DNA from: Candidatus Methanoperedens sp.
Lineage (GTDB): Archaea > Halobacteriota > Methanosarcinia > Methanosarcinales > Methanoperedenaceae
Direction of reading: 5' to 3'
DNA length: 64,000 nucleotides
NCBI GenBank assembly: GCA_028717345.1
Contig: JAQUNZ010000001.1
Location: 17,337 to 81,336 of the forward strand
This document shows positions 39,910 to 49,243 of this stretch, piece by piece. Each line of letters starts with the position of its first letter. The stretch's first letter is position 1. Both the position numbers and the translations under genes were made by a program. The notes under the pieces are model-generated. The model did not search any database. It was not told where the DNA came from and was given only the letters and a program-made list of their open reading frames with translations.

Positions 39910-40110
39910 TTATTTTTCCTCTTGTTTCCTCTTAACGACTTTTTCGAGCTTTTTAGCCCACATATCCTCAACGTGCGTATATTCGCAGTCAAGATAATGA
40001 TGGACCGCTTTGGCGAGGGCATCTTTGGTAGCGGTTTCTCCAGTCTTATTTTTTAAAGCCTCGAGATCCTCTACCATAAGAACCGTCTGCACGTGCATGA
40101 TCTTCGCCAT
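39910..40110 (-). CDS. Small DUF5371-like protein (possible RHH-like regulator)
   Basis: MHVQTVLMVEDLEALKNKTGETATKDALAKAVHHYLDCEYTHVEDMW. Confidence 0.6.
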   Translation of the reverse strand: MAKIMHVQTVLMVEDLEALKNKTGETATKDALAKAVHHYLDCEYTHVEDMWAKKLEKVVKRKQEEK

Positions 40111-40171
40111 TATTCATCTCCTTTGATTGGGTATTCCCCGCAACAATTATTGCGGTCCAACCTTCTAATCA

Positions 40172-40187
40172 TATCATTATAATGATA
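40172..40187. promoter_or_regulatory. Perfect 16-bp palindrome upstream of 39910 gene
   Basis: TATCATTATAATGATA, ~60 bp upstream of divergently read start at 40110. Confidence 0.5.
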
Positions 40188-40297
40188 ATGTATTTAAATG
40201 TTGCGCCATTAATGATAATTCACATAATTCTAATGACCAATAACGACCGGTTTTTCCATTTGATCGCGATGAACTGAAAAAAATGAGATCTGGCCCT

Positions 40298-41470
40298 TTA
40301 TATATGCTCCAGAGCCTGTTTTACATCTGCAATTATATCTTCGACATCCTCAAGCCCCACAGACATGCGCACAAGTTCGTCCTGAATGCCATATTTTAAC
40401 CTGTTCTCTCGCGGGATGACGGCATGGGTCATTGACGCAGGATGCTGGACAAGGGTCGCTGTCTCACCCAGGCTCACCGCAAGGGTACACAGCTTCAGGG
40501 CATTCAGAAATACTGGGACATCTCCTGCATTTTTAAGAACAAAAGCTATCATTCCACCATTCCCCTTCATCTGCTTTCCTGCAATCTCTTTTTGCGGGAA
40601 GCTCAAAAGTCCGGGATATAGCACACGTTCTATCTTCTCATGACCCTCAAGGAACCTTGCAACATCCATCGCATTTGAATTATGCCTGTCCATCCTTACA
40701 GCAAGCGTCTTCATCCCCCTGATTATAAGCCAGGCGTTAAAGGGACTTAATGCTCCACCTATGTTCTTTGCAGTGTGCCTTGTTGAGCTTATGAAAGAAG
40801 ATGTGCCAACCACAATGCCGCCTATCGTGTCCCCGTGACCGTTCAGGTATTTTGTGGCGCTGTGCAACACCACATCTGCGCCAAGCGACAGGGGTCGCTG
40901 GAAATAAGGGCTCATATAGGTATTGTCCACAAAAACCAGTGACCCTTTCTCATGTGCAATATCAGATACAGCATTAATATCTGTCAGTTTCATGGTCGGA
41001 TTAGCGGGAGTCTCAAAGAAAACAAGCTTTGTTTCCGCCAGGAATGCATTTTCAACGCTGTTGAGGTCAGAGGTATCCACAAAACTCACCTTTACCCCGA
41101 ATTTTGCAAGGTCAACGAAAAGGTCGTATGTGCTTCCATATAGTACTTCATCTGCGATAATATGGTCACCAGATTTCACCGAGGATAATACAGCCGTACT
41201 GATGGCTGCCATCCCGGATGCCTGCGCCAGTGCAGCCTCCCCGCCTTCAAGATCAGCTATCTTTTCTTCAAGCACCTCAGTGGTAGGATTCATGCCACGG
41301 GAATACACATAACCTTTTTCTTTCCCGCTCATCAGCCTTGCCCCGTGGGCTGCGTCTTTGAATACAAAAGGCGCGGTCTGATATATTGGAGGCACCATAG
41401 CTCTTAGCTCTGATTTTTTCTCACCTGCGTGGATAGCACGTGTGGAAAATCCGGTTTTCCTGATGGTCAT
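40298..41470 (-). CDS. Trans-sulfuration PLP enzyme (cystathionine gamma-synthase/methionine gamma-lyase family)
   Basis: GYVYSRGMNPTTEVLEEKIADLEGGEAALAQASGMAAI, HSATKYLNGHGDTIGG. Confidence 0.94.
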   Translation of the reverse strand: MTIRKTGFSTRAIHAGEKKSELRAMVPPIYQTAPFVFKDAAHGARLMSGKEKGYVYSRGMNPTTEVLEEKIADLEGGEAALAQASGMAAISTAVLSSVKSGDHIIADEVLYGSTYDLFVDLAKFGVKVSFVDTSDLNSVENAFLAETKLVFFETPANPTMKLTDINAVSDIAHEKGSLVFVDNTYMSPYFQRPLSLGADVVLHSATKYLNGHGDTIGGIVVGTSSFISSTRHTAKNIGGALSPFNAWLIIRGMKTLAVRMDRHNSNAMDVARFLEGHEKIERVLYPGLLSFPQKEIAGKQMKGNGGMIAFVLKNAGDVPVFLNALKLCTLAVSLGETATLVQHPASMTHAVIPRENRLKYGIQDELVRMSVGLEDVEDIIADVKQALEHI

Positions 41471-41490
41471 GAATTCCAGTTCACTCCTTG

Positions 41491-41571
41491 TTACCCATCT
41501 GCGCTATAGGTGAGACCGCATTCAGGACAGGAATAGGTGATAATATCCAGTCCCTTTTCGCTTTTTTTCAT
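41491..41571 (-). CDS. Possible 26-aa zinc-half-ribbon micro-ORF
   Basis: MKKSEKGLDIITYSCPECGLTYSADG*; directly follows stop of 41573..42082. Confidence 0.3.
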   Translation of the reverse strand: MKKSEKGLDIITYSCPECGLTYSADG

Positions 41572-41572
41572 A

Positions 41573-42082
41573 TTATTCTGAATCCCCTCTTTGAGCCAGG
41601 GGCGAGCCACACCCGCCGCAGTACCTGTTTGATGTTGGATTTTCCCGTCCGCACGAACATGTTATCCGTTTTTCGGTCAGGACGAAAAGTTCTGATAAGC
41701 GGTCTGAATTCTTATGAACGACTTCCCATAGAGAATATAACGGCACCATAATGAGCAGGAAAAAAACGATATGATAAATACCGTAAGGCAGGAATTCGGA
41801 ATAAGGTCGAAATGTAACATACAATGTTATTATCACAAGCGTAAGAACAAGACCAGTTACTATAGACCGCGAGTCTTCATTGGTTATTACATTGTTGAAC
41901 TCAAAGCCGAACTTCAGCAGTATTATTATCACAGCAATAGATAACGCAATATCCACAAAAGAATAGAATTCCACAGTGTTCTTAAGTGTCAGCACGGCAG
42001 CGAATTTGATAAGTATTATAAGAATAAGAGCCGTTATCGCTCTTGCTATTGGTCTGTACAGTTCCTTGTTCATATCCCACAC
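41573..42082 (-). CDS. Membrane protein with C-terminal zinc ribbon
   Basis: Four TM helices, then CSCGRENPTSNRYCGGCGSPL. Confidence 0.75.
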   Translation of the reverse strand: MWDMNKELYRPIARAITALILIILIKFAAVLTLKNTVEFYSFVDIALSIAVIIILLKFGFEFNNVITNEDSRSIVTGLVLTLVIITLYVTFRPYSEFLPYGIYHIVFFLLIMVPLYSLWEVVHKNSDRLSELFVLTEKRITCSCGRENPTSNRYCGGCGSPLAQRGDSE

Positions 42083-42172
42083 TTAAATTTCATGCAATAT
42101 TAATGTAAGCCTATTTCAACCCTTAGCTTCATACAAATACCTTCATATATCTTTTGACTTATATCAACGATC

Positions 42173-42703
42173 ATGGACATTCCTGGTCTTCACAAAGAAA
42201 ACACACAGGCTTCACACAGATATGCAATACTTACTGTCAGCACATCAAGATATGCGAAATACGGGTCAACCGACCGACCCGAACGGGCTGAAGACGCATC
42301 AGGAAAGCTCATCTGGGGGATGATACAGGTGCAGGGTGGCGAAGTAGTGCATTACGAGCTGATCCCTGATGATATTGAAATGATAAGACACACTTTAAAG
42401 AATTGCCTGTATTCCGAAGCTGACGTTTTGATCTTTACAGGGGGAACAGGTCTATCTCCCACAGACGTCACCATCGAATCTGTGACGCCATATCTTGAAA
42501 AAGAGATAACAGGTTTTGGCGAGCTTTTCCGACAAAAAAGCATCGACCAGATAGGAAATGCGGTCATGCTGACAAGAGCGATCGCCGGAGTTGCGAGAAA
42601 GAAAGCGATATTCTGCCTTCCCGGATCGCCGAACGCTGTCAAGCTCGCACTTGAGATCATGCTTCCTGAGATGGGGCATATCATAAAACATATAAAGGGA
42701 TAA
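42173..42703 (+). CDS. moaB: Molybdenum cofactor biosynthesis protein MoaB/MogA family
   Basis: YAILTVSTSRYAKYG, DVLIFTGGTGLSPTDVTIESV, FCLPGSPNAVKLALE. Confidence 0.93.
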   Translation: MDIPGLHKENTQASHRYAILTVSTSRYAKYGSTDRPERAEDASGKLIWGMIQVQGGEVVHYELIPDDIEMIRHTLKNCLYSEADVLIFTGGTGLSPTDVTIESVTPYLEKEITGFGELFRQKSIDQIGNAVMLTRAIAGVARKKAIFCLPGSPNAVKLALEIMLPEMGHIIKHIKG

Positions 42704-42765
42704 AAATCTGCGTTGAAGGTTTCGTCTGTTATGAGCAATATACTTATGTTAATGTACTATAAATA

Positions 42766-43056
42766 GTGATAATAATGCAAAAACTAATAGTCAAACATCC
42801 TTATATTACGAAAAAACCTGGAATAAGCAAGGGTAGTCCTATAATAGCAGGAACAAGGCTGAGAGTCCTGGATATTGTCATTGAATATGAATATCTTGGT
42901 CATTCTCCAGATGAAATTATTAGTGCACACCCCCATTTGATCCTTCCTCAGATACATGATGCTTTATCTTTTTATTATGAGCATAGGAAAGAGATGGATC
43001 AAGAAATCAGATCAAGAAAAGAGGCAATAGTAAAACTGCGTGAGAAGTTTACTTGA
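42766..43056 (+). CDS. DUF433 antitoxin-like protein
   Basis: HPYITKKPGISKGSPIIAGTRLRVLDIVIEYEYLGHSPDEIISAHPHLILPQIHDALSFYYEH. Confidence 0.88.
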   Translation: MIIMQKLIVKHPYITKKPGISKGSPIIAGTRLRVLDIVIEYEYLGHSPDEIISAHPHLILPQIHDALSFYYEHRKEMDQEIRSRKEAIVKLREKFT

Positions 43057-43065
43057 AGAGGGCTT

Positions 43066-43410
43066 TTGAAAGAGAGAAAACTTCTCAGGATATACGCTGA
43101 TGAGAATGTAAATATTGCAATTGTTGAAGGTCTGAAGCGCAGAGGTATAGAAGCCTGCTCCGCCATAGAGAAAAGGAAGCTTGGTCTTAGCGACGAAGAA
43201 CAATTGATGTACGCGATCAAGGAGGGAGCAACAATATTTACGCATGACGATGATTTTCTCAGCATGGCTACTGAATCTAAAATTGAACACTGTGGGATAA
43301 TATATGTTCATCAGGAGCATCTTTCTATCGGGGAATGCATACGTCGGCTGAAAGCAATAGTTGAAACCATGTCTCCTGAAGAAATGCATAATAGTATTTT
43401 GTTCCTATGA
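43066..43410 (+). CDS. DUF5615 PIN-like toxin
   Basis: RIYADENVNIAIVEGLKRRGIEACSAIEKRKLGLSDEEQLMYAIKEGATIFTHDDDFL; initiates at a non-ATG (TTG) codon. Confidence 0.85.
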   Translation: MKERKLLRIYADENVNIAIVEGLKRRGIEACSAIEKRKLGLSDEEQLMYAIKEGATIFTHDDDFLSMATESKIEHCGIIYVHQEHLSIGECIRRLKAIVETMSPEEMHNSILFL

Positions 43411-43471
43411 AAAAAGATTCCCGCTTTTACGGTCTAATCTGAGAACGTCAAGTTACGTACTCCGAATGAAC

Positions 43472-43652
43472 CTAACCCATCAGTTTCAGGAATATCTCCT
43501 CAAGGGAGGGCTCCACGTTCCTGATATCGATAATCTTTCCATTATTCTTTGCTACCCAGCCAGTTATCCTGTTAAATTCCTCGAGGTCGTTCGTTCTGGC
43601 AATATAATTCCCTTTATTCCTGACAGCTTCGAAATCGAGGTCTTTACCCCGG
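43472..43652 (-). pseudogene. ABC transporter ATPase, C-terminal fragment
   Basis: Reverse strand: KDLDFEAVRNKGNYIARTNDLEEFNRITGWVAKNNGKIIDIRNVEPSLEEIFLKLMG*; canonical ABC ATPase C-terminal 'EPSLEEIFLKLMG'. Confidence 0.8.
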
Positions 43653-44071
43653 TCTTTATCTCAGGCGGTCTTATCATAGACATGGTCACTGAAGAATACG
43701 AAAGAAAAACGATTGATCTGCTTGAAGTTGCGCCAATGTCTTTTTCAGATATCTTAAACGGCAAGATGCTTGTTGCAGTGCATAATATATTTTGGATACT
43801 GATTGTAACAACTGTGATGGCAGCCCTTATAGTCCTGCTCGGAGCCATTATTGCCGTGAAATACAGGGACAGGACTCTCTCACAATATTTGTATTCACTA
43901 ATTCTTATTTTTTTATTCCTGGGTGCGTATCTATTTGCGGATTCGCCTTTCAATCTTGTGACACGGCTGTCATCAGGTGCGGCAAGCGGAATGGATGCTT
44001 TTGTAAGCATTGCGCCGTATGCCGTTGCTGTTATCCCGTTGTACTTTTATTCAGGGAGGATGCGGGGATAA
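43640..44071 (+). pseudogene. ABC-2 type permease, C-terminal fragment lacking its own N-terminus
   Basis: FTPVFISGGLIIDMVTEEYERKTIDLLEVAPMSFSDILNGKMLVAV + TMs; residues N-terminal to this in ORF 43361..44071 are antisense to the ATPase fragment. Confidence 0.75.
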
Positions 44072-44129
44072 TTTTATATAACGTCACTACAGAAAACTTT
44101 TATAGAAATAGGTTATTATAATCATCATA

Positions 44130-44648
44130 ATGGAGAGATATTCTAACGACAGGGCGCAGACAACCATAGACTATATGGTGGGAATGAGTATATTCCTTCT
44201 TACAGTGGCTTTTGTATTCCAGTTCATGAACAGCCTGTTCGCCCCTTTCGAGACAACGTCAGATGATGTAACCCTGGCTGCTGACAGAGCAAGCACTGTA
44301 CTTGTGGAGCGCCTGCTCATAGCAGATAAATCTGGAGCCATGAGCATTATAGATGAGGGGAAACTTAATTATTTTAATAATACAAGATTAAATTACACAA
44401 ACAAAACAACAGATAGTAATAATAAAACCAACTATCAGAACGCGCTTGATGAGCTGGGGCTGTTAAGTGAGTACATAATCTATGATATGAACATGTCGGT
44501 CACTGATCTAAATGGTTCGAAGATGTATATCAGCGGTCCCGAACTTCTGGAAAATGTGGATATTGGACAGACCAGGCGCCTCGTATTGATCCTAAATTCC
44601 ACAACAGGCAACCAAACGAGAGCATTACTCTATGTGAGGGTATGGTAA
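44130..44648 (+). CDS. Pilin-like secreted protein (DUF7287-like)
   Basis: MERYSNDRAQTTIDYMVGMSIFLLTVAFVFQFMNSLFAPF. Confidence 0.7.
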   Translation: MERYSNDRAQTTIDYMVGMSIFLLTVAFVFQFMNSLFAPFETTSDDVTLAADRASTVLVERLLIADKSGAMSIIDEGKLNYFNNTRLNYTNKTTDSNNKTNYQNALDELGLLSEYIIYDMNMSVTDLNGSKMYISGPELLENVDIGQTRRLVLILNSTTGNQTRALLYVRVW

Positions 44649-45238
44649 TGTTCGATGAAAAAGCACAGTTGCATACACTGGAAGGCGTGGCAGCAGCTTC
44701 GATCATGCTTTTAGTTATAATTTATGCAATAGATGCAACCTCAATGACGCCCCTGACCGCTTCAACATCCAGCGTTCATGTAGAAGCCGAGCTTCGGGCA
44801 ATGGGACAGGATATTTTTAACATCCTTGATTATGCCGAACCTAATTACAGCTCTAAGCTAAAAATGGATATTACTTCATGGGACGGAAAGGAATACATCT
44901 GGAGCGGAGCGAATTATACAGTAAAAGGAACTACAAATGTGACCGGTAACTTCACCAATATCACTGAACTGTTGAATGCAACATTGGTAAAGCAGGGCAC
45001 AGCGCATAATCTTGATGTGACTTTCTTGAGCCGTAAACCAGATAATACGACGTATCCTGTTAAAATACCGATCATATTCAACGGCGATCCCTCCAATAAT
45101 GCTGTGATCGTTTCCAGGAAAATAGTATTGCAAAACAGTGATTTTAATGTAAATTACACAGGCCCCATAGAGGATATTGACCTTTCCTCCAATTTTTATA
45201 ATATTTTAGATATTAAACTTACGCTGTGGAGGATGTAA
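44642..45238 (+). CDS. Pilin-like secreted protein (DUF7288-like)
   Basis: DEKAQLHTLEGVAAASIMLLVIIYAIDATSMTPLTAST; overlaps neighbours. Confidence 0.7.
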   Translation: MVMFDEKAQLHTLEGVAAASIMLLVIIYAIDATSMTPLTASTSSVHVEAELRAMGQDIFNILDYAEPNYSSKLKMDITSWDGKEYIWSGANYTVKGTTNVTGNFTNITELLNATLVKQGTAHNLDVTFLSRKPDNTTYPVKIPIIFNGDPSNNAVIVSRKIVLQNSDFNVNYTGPIEDIDLSSNFYNILDIKLTLWRM

Positions 45239-46074
45239 TGGGGTTAATAGAAGATCGCGATGCTCAGTTCATGCTTCTGGCAGGATTTCTTATCGCCATT
45301 GGGCTTGTGATAACAACTGTGATGCTCAACAGCATCATGTTCGAAGGCAACATGGCGATAGAATCCGTAACAGAGAACTCAAAATATGAAATGATCAATC
45401 TGATGCAGATCACCACTGATGAAATAAGAAGCGCATACAGGAATGCCACTGAAAATGGCGGGACAGTGCAAAACACAACTATCAATTTCACACGGCAGGT
45501 AAATAATTTCAGCGCAGATCTGCCTAAAATATACTCAATGTATGGGGGAGGCGCAAAGATAACGTTTGAAAACTGGACAAATAAAGGATATGCTAATTTT
45601 ACTGAGAACGGGAGACCGGGTGGTAAGGACAACTGGACTGTGATAGAGGGCGTAAATGCCGGCTATGTACGTGTTTTTAATATTTCGATCAATTTTACCG
45701 GGACTGCCGGAGCTATCTTTAAGATCGAAGCACACAACTCCACCGGTTATTCGGTTTGGTCAATCGCATTTAACAACACAAACTATAATGTTACAAATGC
45801 CACAAATGCCTCAAATTACACTATTGGAAGCTTTAGTTCAGGCAGCCAGTACAATTTGACATCTCACCCATTTGACTTTAATTACTTATCATCTCCGGTA
45901 TCAATTCATATTATTAATGGTAGCAATGCTTTTGGAACATACAGGATACAGGGGCTGCTGGCTAACAACAGAAATTTTACTCGCGAACGTCATTATGTCC
46001 TGAACACCAGTGTCGCGCTCTCGACAGTTAAAGTCAGGGCGAATATTTCAATGCCTGTATCAGTACCGTGGTGA
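45226..46074 (+). CDS. Pilin-like secreted protein
   Basis: MGLIEDRDAQFMLLAGFLIAIGLVITTVMLNSIMF; Asn-Xaa-Ser/Thr-rich ectodomain. Confidence 0.65.
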   Translation: MEDVMGLIEDRDAQFMLLAGFLIAIGLVITTVMLNSIMFEGNMAIESVTENSKYEMINLMQITTDEIRSAYRNATENGGTVQNTTINFTRQVNNFSADLPKIYSMYGGGAKITFENWTNKGYANFTENGRPGGKDNWTVIEGVNAGYVRVFNISINFTGTAGAIFKIEAHNSTGYSVWSIAFNNTNYNVTNATNASNYTIGSFSSGSQYNLTSHPFDFNYLSSPVSIHIINGSNAFGTYRIQGLLANNRNFTRERHYVLNTSVALSTVKVRANISMPVSVPW

Positions 46075-46078
46075 TAAC

Positions 46079-46555
46079 ATGGCTCTTAAAAGCATAATAA
46101 GGAACGAGGAAGCAGTTTCCATTTCAATTGGTTTCATTTTAATGTTCGCAGTTACGGTTATCGTTTTTACAGGAGTTATGATATCATTCTATTCATTATC
46201 CCGGAATATAGAGAAATCCGCTATGGAGGAAAGCTTTAAAATACTTGGAAGCGGGCTTGCAAACAAAATAGCCACAGTTGACACTCTTGTCAATGTCAGC
46301 GCTTCTTTTGGCGCTACTGTTGAAAGTATTGAATATGAATTCAGGTTGCCAGCCACTATAGCAGGTAAAACATATTCTATTAATTTAACCAACACAACTC
46401 ATGAGATAATACTGGAATCCGATAATGGAGCGCTTGTGGGTTCGCCGTTCAGTGTTTCAAATAATTTTACAGAAAGAAAGTTCTACGGCGGGGCTGAGGA
46501 TTATATAATTACATATGATAAAAATGGTAGTAAAATTTATATTGATGAACAGTGA
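46079..46555 (+). CDS. Archaeal type IV pilin-like protein (DUF7289-like)
   Basis: MALKSIIRNEEAVSISIGFILMFAVTVIVFTGVMISFYS. Confidence 0.75.
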   Translation: MALKSIIRNEEAVSISIGFILMFAVTVIVFTGVMISFYSLSRNIEKSAMEESFKILGSGLANKIATVDTLVNVSASFGATVESIEYEFRLPATIAGKTYSINLTNTTHEIILESDNGALVGSPFSVSNNFTERKFYGGAEDYIITYDKNGSKIYIDEQ

Positions 46556-46621
46556 TATAAATACTCAGCATTATAATCATTATGATAATCTTTAAGTAGG
46601 GACAGGCACAATATATTTTAT

Positions 46622-47428
46622 ATGGATGTATCCTTTAAAAAAAGCCATTCAAATTTAAAAGAATTCTTGAATTCAGAGGATGCGGTGGCAGAAGTGCTGG
46701 ATTTTGTCACCATACTTGGGATACTTATTCTTTCTTTTAGCTTAATCGGGCTTATGGGCTACCCGGCAATAAGGAACGCACAGGAGTCAAGATTCACAGA
46801 GAATACAAGACAGAGCTTTGTTGTGCTTGCAGATAATATAAATAAGATCGCACTCGGGCAGGCGCCATCACAGAGCGTGGAAATTAAGTTGTACGGGGGA
46901 AAGCTCAGTGTAACAGGGGATAGCACGATACAGATCAACGGCACGATCTATAATGCAAGCAGCATGACAAGCAGTGAAATAACACTGGATACAGAGAGTA
47001 TGCGAAGCATTGAAAATTCAATAGGTGAAACCATGGTGGCGTATGAGGGCACAGGTGTCTGGGTAAAGTATTCTGATGATGTTATACTCAATCCTTCCAA
47101 ACCCCTGATAATCAACCAGAGCAACGTTCTCATTATCCCTGTTGTATATCTTTACGGTGAATCAGAAATGGCTGGAAGCGGTATATCCCGCGTAACGCTG
47201 TGTCCTGATGAACCATGTTCCCCTGAACTCACTGTATGGAGCAACGTGAGCAATGTTACGATAACGATCACAGGGAACTATACTTCGGGCTGGAAAGATT
47301 TCTTCAGAAATTCAAAGGGATTGAACTGGGAAATAGGGGGAACAGGCGATAACTATACTGCAAAATTGAATAACACAGGGATGGACGTTCATATTTTAAA
47401 AACTTTGATCTATGCGGTGATAACATGA
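46622..47428 (+). CDS. Pilin-like secreted protein (DUF7289-like)
   Basis: NSEDAVAEVLDFVTILGILILSFSLIGLMGYPAIRNAQES. Confidence 0.7.
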   Translation: MDVSFKKSHSNLKEFLNSEDAVAEVLDFVTILGILILSFSLIGLMGYPAIRNAQESRFTENTRQSFVVLADNINKIALGQAPSQSVEIKLYGGKLSVTGDSTIQINGTIYNASSMTSSEITLDTESMRSIENSIGETMVAYEGTGVWVKYSDDVILNPSKPLIINQSNVLIIPVVYLYGESEMAGSGISRVTLCPDEPCSPELTVWSNVSNVTITITGNYTSGWKDFFRNSKGLNWEIGGTGDNYTAKLNNTGMDVHILKTLIYAVIT

Positions 47429-49140
47429 AGATTATAAATTGTGAAAAAGCGGATGTAGAAGGTGTTGGTACAATAATACTAATAAGCATTACGATTATCG
47501 GAATAGGCTTGATAACCTTGGTCGGTGTTCCCTCCATATTCAAGCTGCAGGAGATGGCAAACCTCAGGAATGCCGAACAGGCATTTACGGTTTTAGACTC
47601 ACATACGAGCAGGGTATCACTTGGAGAATCACGGGTGCAAAATACTGATATAAATCTCGGCGGAGGTTCCATATCCGTTGTTCCCAATTCGTCAGAAAGG
47701 AGTTACGTGCTCATTGAGCTTAAGAATGGCACATCAGTGGAAAAATCTTTCACGCTTGATATGGGAAAGATCATTTACCGCCTGGGAGATAAAGAGTTAG
47801 GCTATGAAGGGGGCGGTGTTTGGAGTAAGTTCATGTCTGGAAGCGTCATGGTTTCCCCGCCAGAAGTTCATTATAATGGGATGACACTTACCCTGCCTGT
47901 GGTCAACGTCTCAGGAAAATCCACATATGGTGGAACTGGAAGAGTTTCTATGAGCGCAGAGAGATTAAAGGATATTAAGATCATATACCCAACCAGGGAT
48001 TTGACTAATCCGATCTCTGCGAACATCAGTCAGGTGGTTATTACAATATACAGCAGCTACTACGACGCCTGGGGAGATTTTTTCAAGGGTATAACTTTTG
48101 CAAAGGTTTCCACCAATGCTTCAGAAAAAAAGGTTACGATAAACCTTGAAACTCCACCTGTATTCACCAACTTTTCTTACGGGGCACTTGCATCTGATCA
48201 AATAATTCTGGAACAGAAAGCCAATGTTAAAAGCTATAATTCTTCCATGGGAAATTATACAGCAAGCGTAACCCAGAATGGAAGTATCCGTGCAAATAAC
48301 TTGATACGTTTCAGGCAAGCAGCTACTGGATCAGGAGTGAGCGGAAATGCAATCAGTGGGGTCACCATAGATGGACAAATTCCCTACTGTAATAACGCAA
48401 ATAAATGTGTTATATCAAAAGATTCATATGCCCGTTCGTATACTGGTAATTTAAATGTTCACGGGACAAGATATATTGTGACAAGTGATCTTACTGTGAC
48501 AATTGGAGATGCTGGGGCCAAAGTTGCAGAAAAGATCAATTCGATTAAAAGCACTAATGATAATTCGGGTCAGATTTGTATTAGTGGAAATGTGATTAAT
48601 GGTTCATGGTCTGGCATCTGTACCATCCCCCGTGGCAATTATTACCTTACCGGTTTTTCATTGGGTAACAAGGACTTGTTATTTAATACTTCTTTGGGAG
48701 AAATCAATATCGCTGTTGACATGCAATCATCATTTATTGATTGGGGTCCACAGGCGAATATTTCCGTAACGGGAAGTAATCCTGTTAAAATATGGCTGAA
48801 CGGTGGATTAAATGTAGGATCTGGTAGCAAGATTAACCGCTATGGGAATCCAAATGATACATCTTCTCGATTTCAGGTAGTTTCTTCTTATTCCGGGGAA
48901 ATCTCTTTCCAACAGAGCACGGAATTCTGTGGATTTGTGTATGCGCCAAGAGCAAAAATAGAAGTCGGGAATAGTGCCAAAATTCTTGGAGCACTTGTGG
49001 GATTTCAATTTGAGGTGGAAAATTCAGAGGATATATACTTTGACGAAGCCCTGCAAAACCTCCCAACAGACCTGGGTGAAGGCGTTACGATCATGTACAT
49101 GCATATCACTCAAAACGATATTGGGGTGAGCATTAAATGA
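47425..49140 (+). CDS. Large pilin-like protein with C-terminal DUF7305/PilX-like domain
   Basis: KADVEGVGTIILISITIIGIGLITLVGVPSIF N-terminus; STEFCGFVYAPRAKIEVGNSAKILGALVGFQFEVENSEDIYFDEAL C-terminal region. Confidence 0.7.
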   Translation: MKIINCEKADVEGVGTIILISITIIGIGLITLVGVPSIFKLQEMANLRNAEQAFTVLDSHTSRVSLGESRVQNTDINLGGGSISVVPNSSERSYVLIELKNGTSVEKSFTLDMGKIIYRLGDKELGYEGGGVWSKFMSGSVMVSPPEVHYNGMTLTLPVVNVSGKSTYGGTGRVSMSAERLKDIKIIYPTRDLTNPISANISQVVITIYSSYYDAWGDFFKGITFAKVSTNASEKKVTINLETPPVFTNFSYGALASDQIILEQKANVKSYNSSMGNYTASVTQNGSIRANNLIRFRQAATGSGVSGNAISGVTIDGQIPYCNNANKCVISKDSYARSYTGNLNVHGTRYIVTSDLTVTIGDAGAKVAEKINSIKSTNDNSGQICISGNVINGSWSGICTIPRGNYYLTGFSLGNKDLLFNTSLGEINIAVDMQSSFIDWGPQANISVTGSNPVKIWLNGGLNVGSGSKINRYGNPNDTSSRFQVVSSYSGEISFQQSTEFCGFVYAPRAKIEVGNSAKILGALVGFQFEVENSEDIYFDEALQNLPTDLGEGVTIMYMHITQNDIGVSIK

Positions 49141-49243
49141 ACGTGGATACCTGGAAATGTCATGATAATAATCATATTCCTAAATAAGTATTAAATACTT
49201 AAATATCAATATATTACTGGAGACTGAAATATAAGGTAACTAT

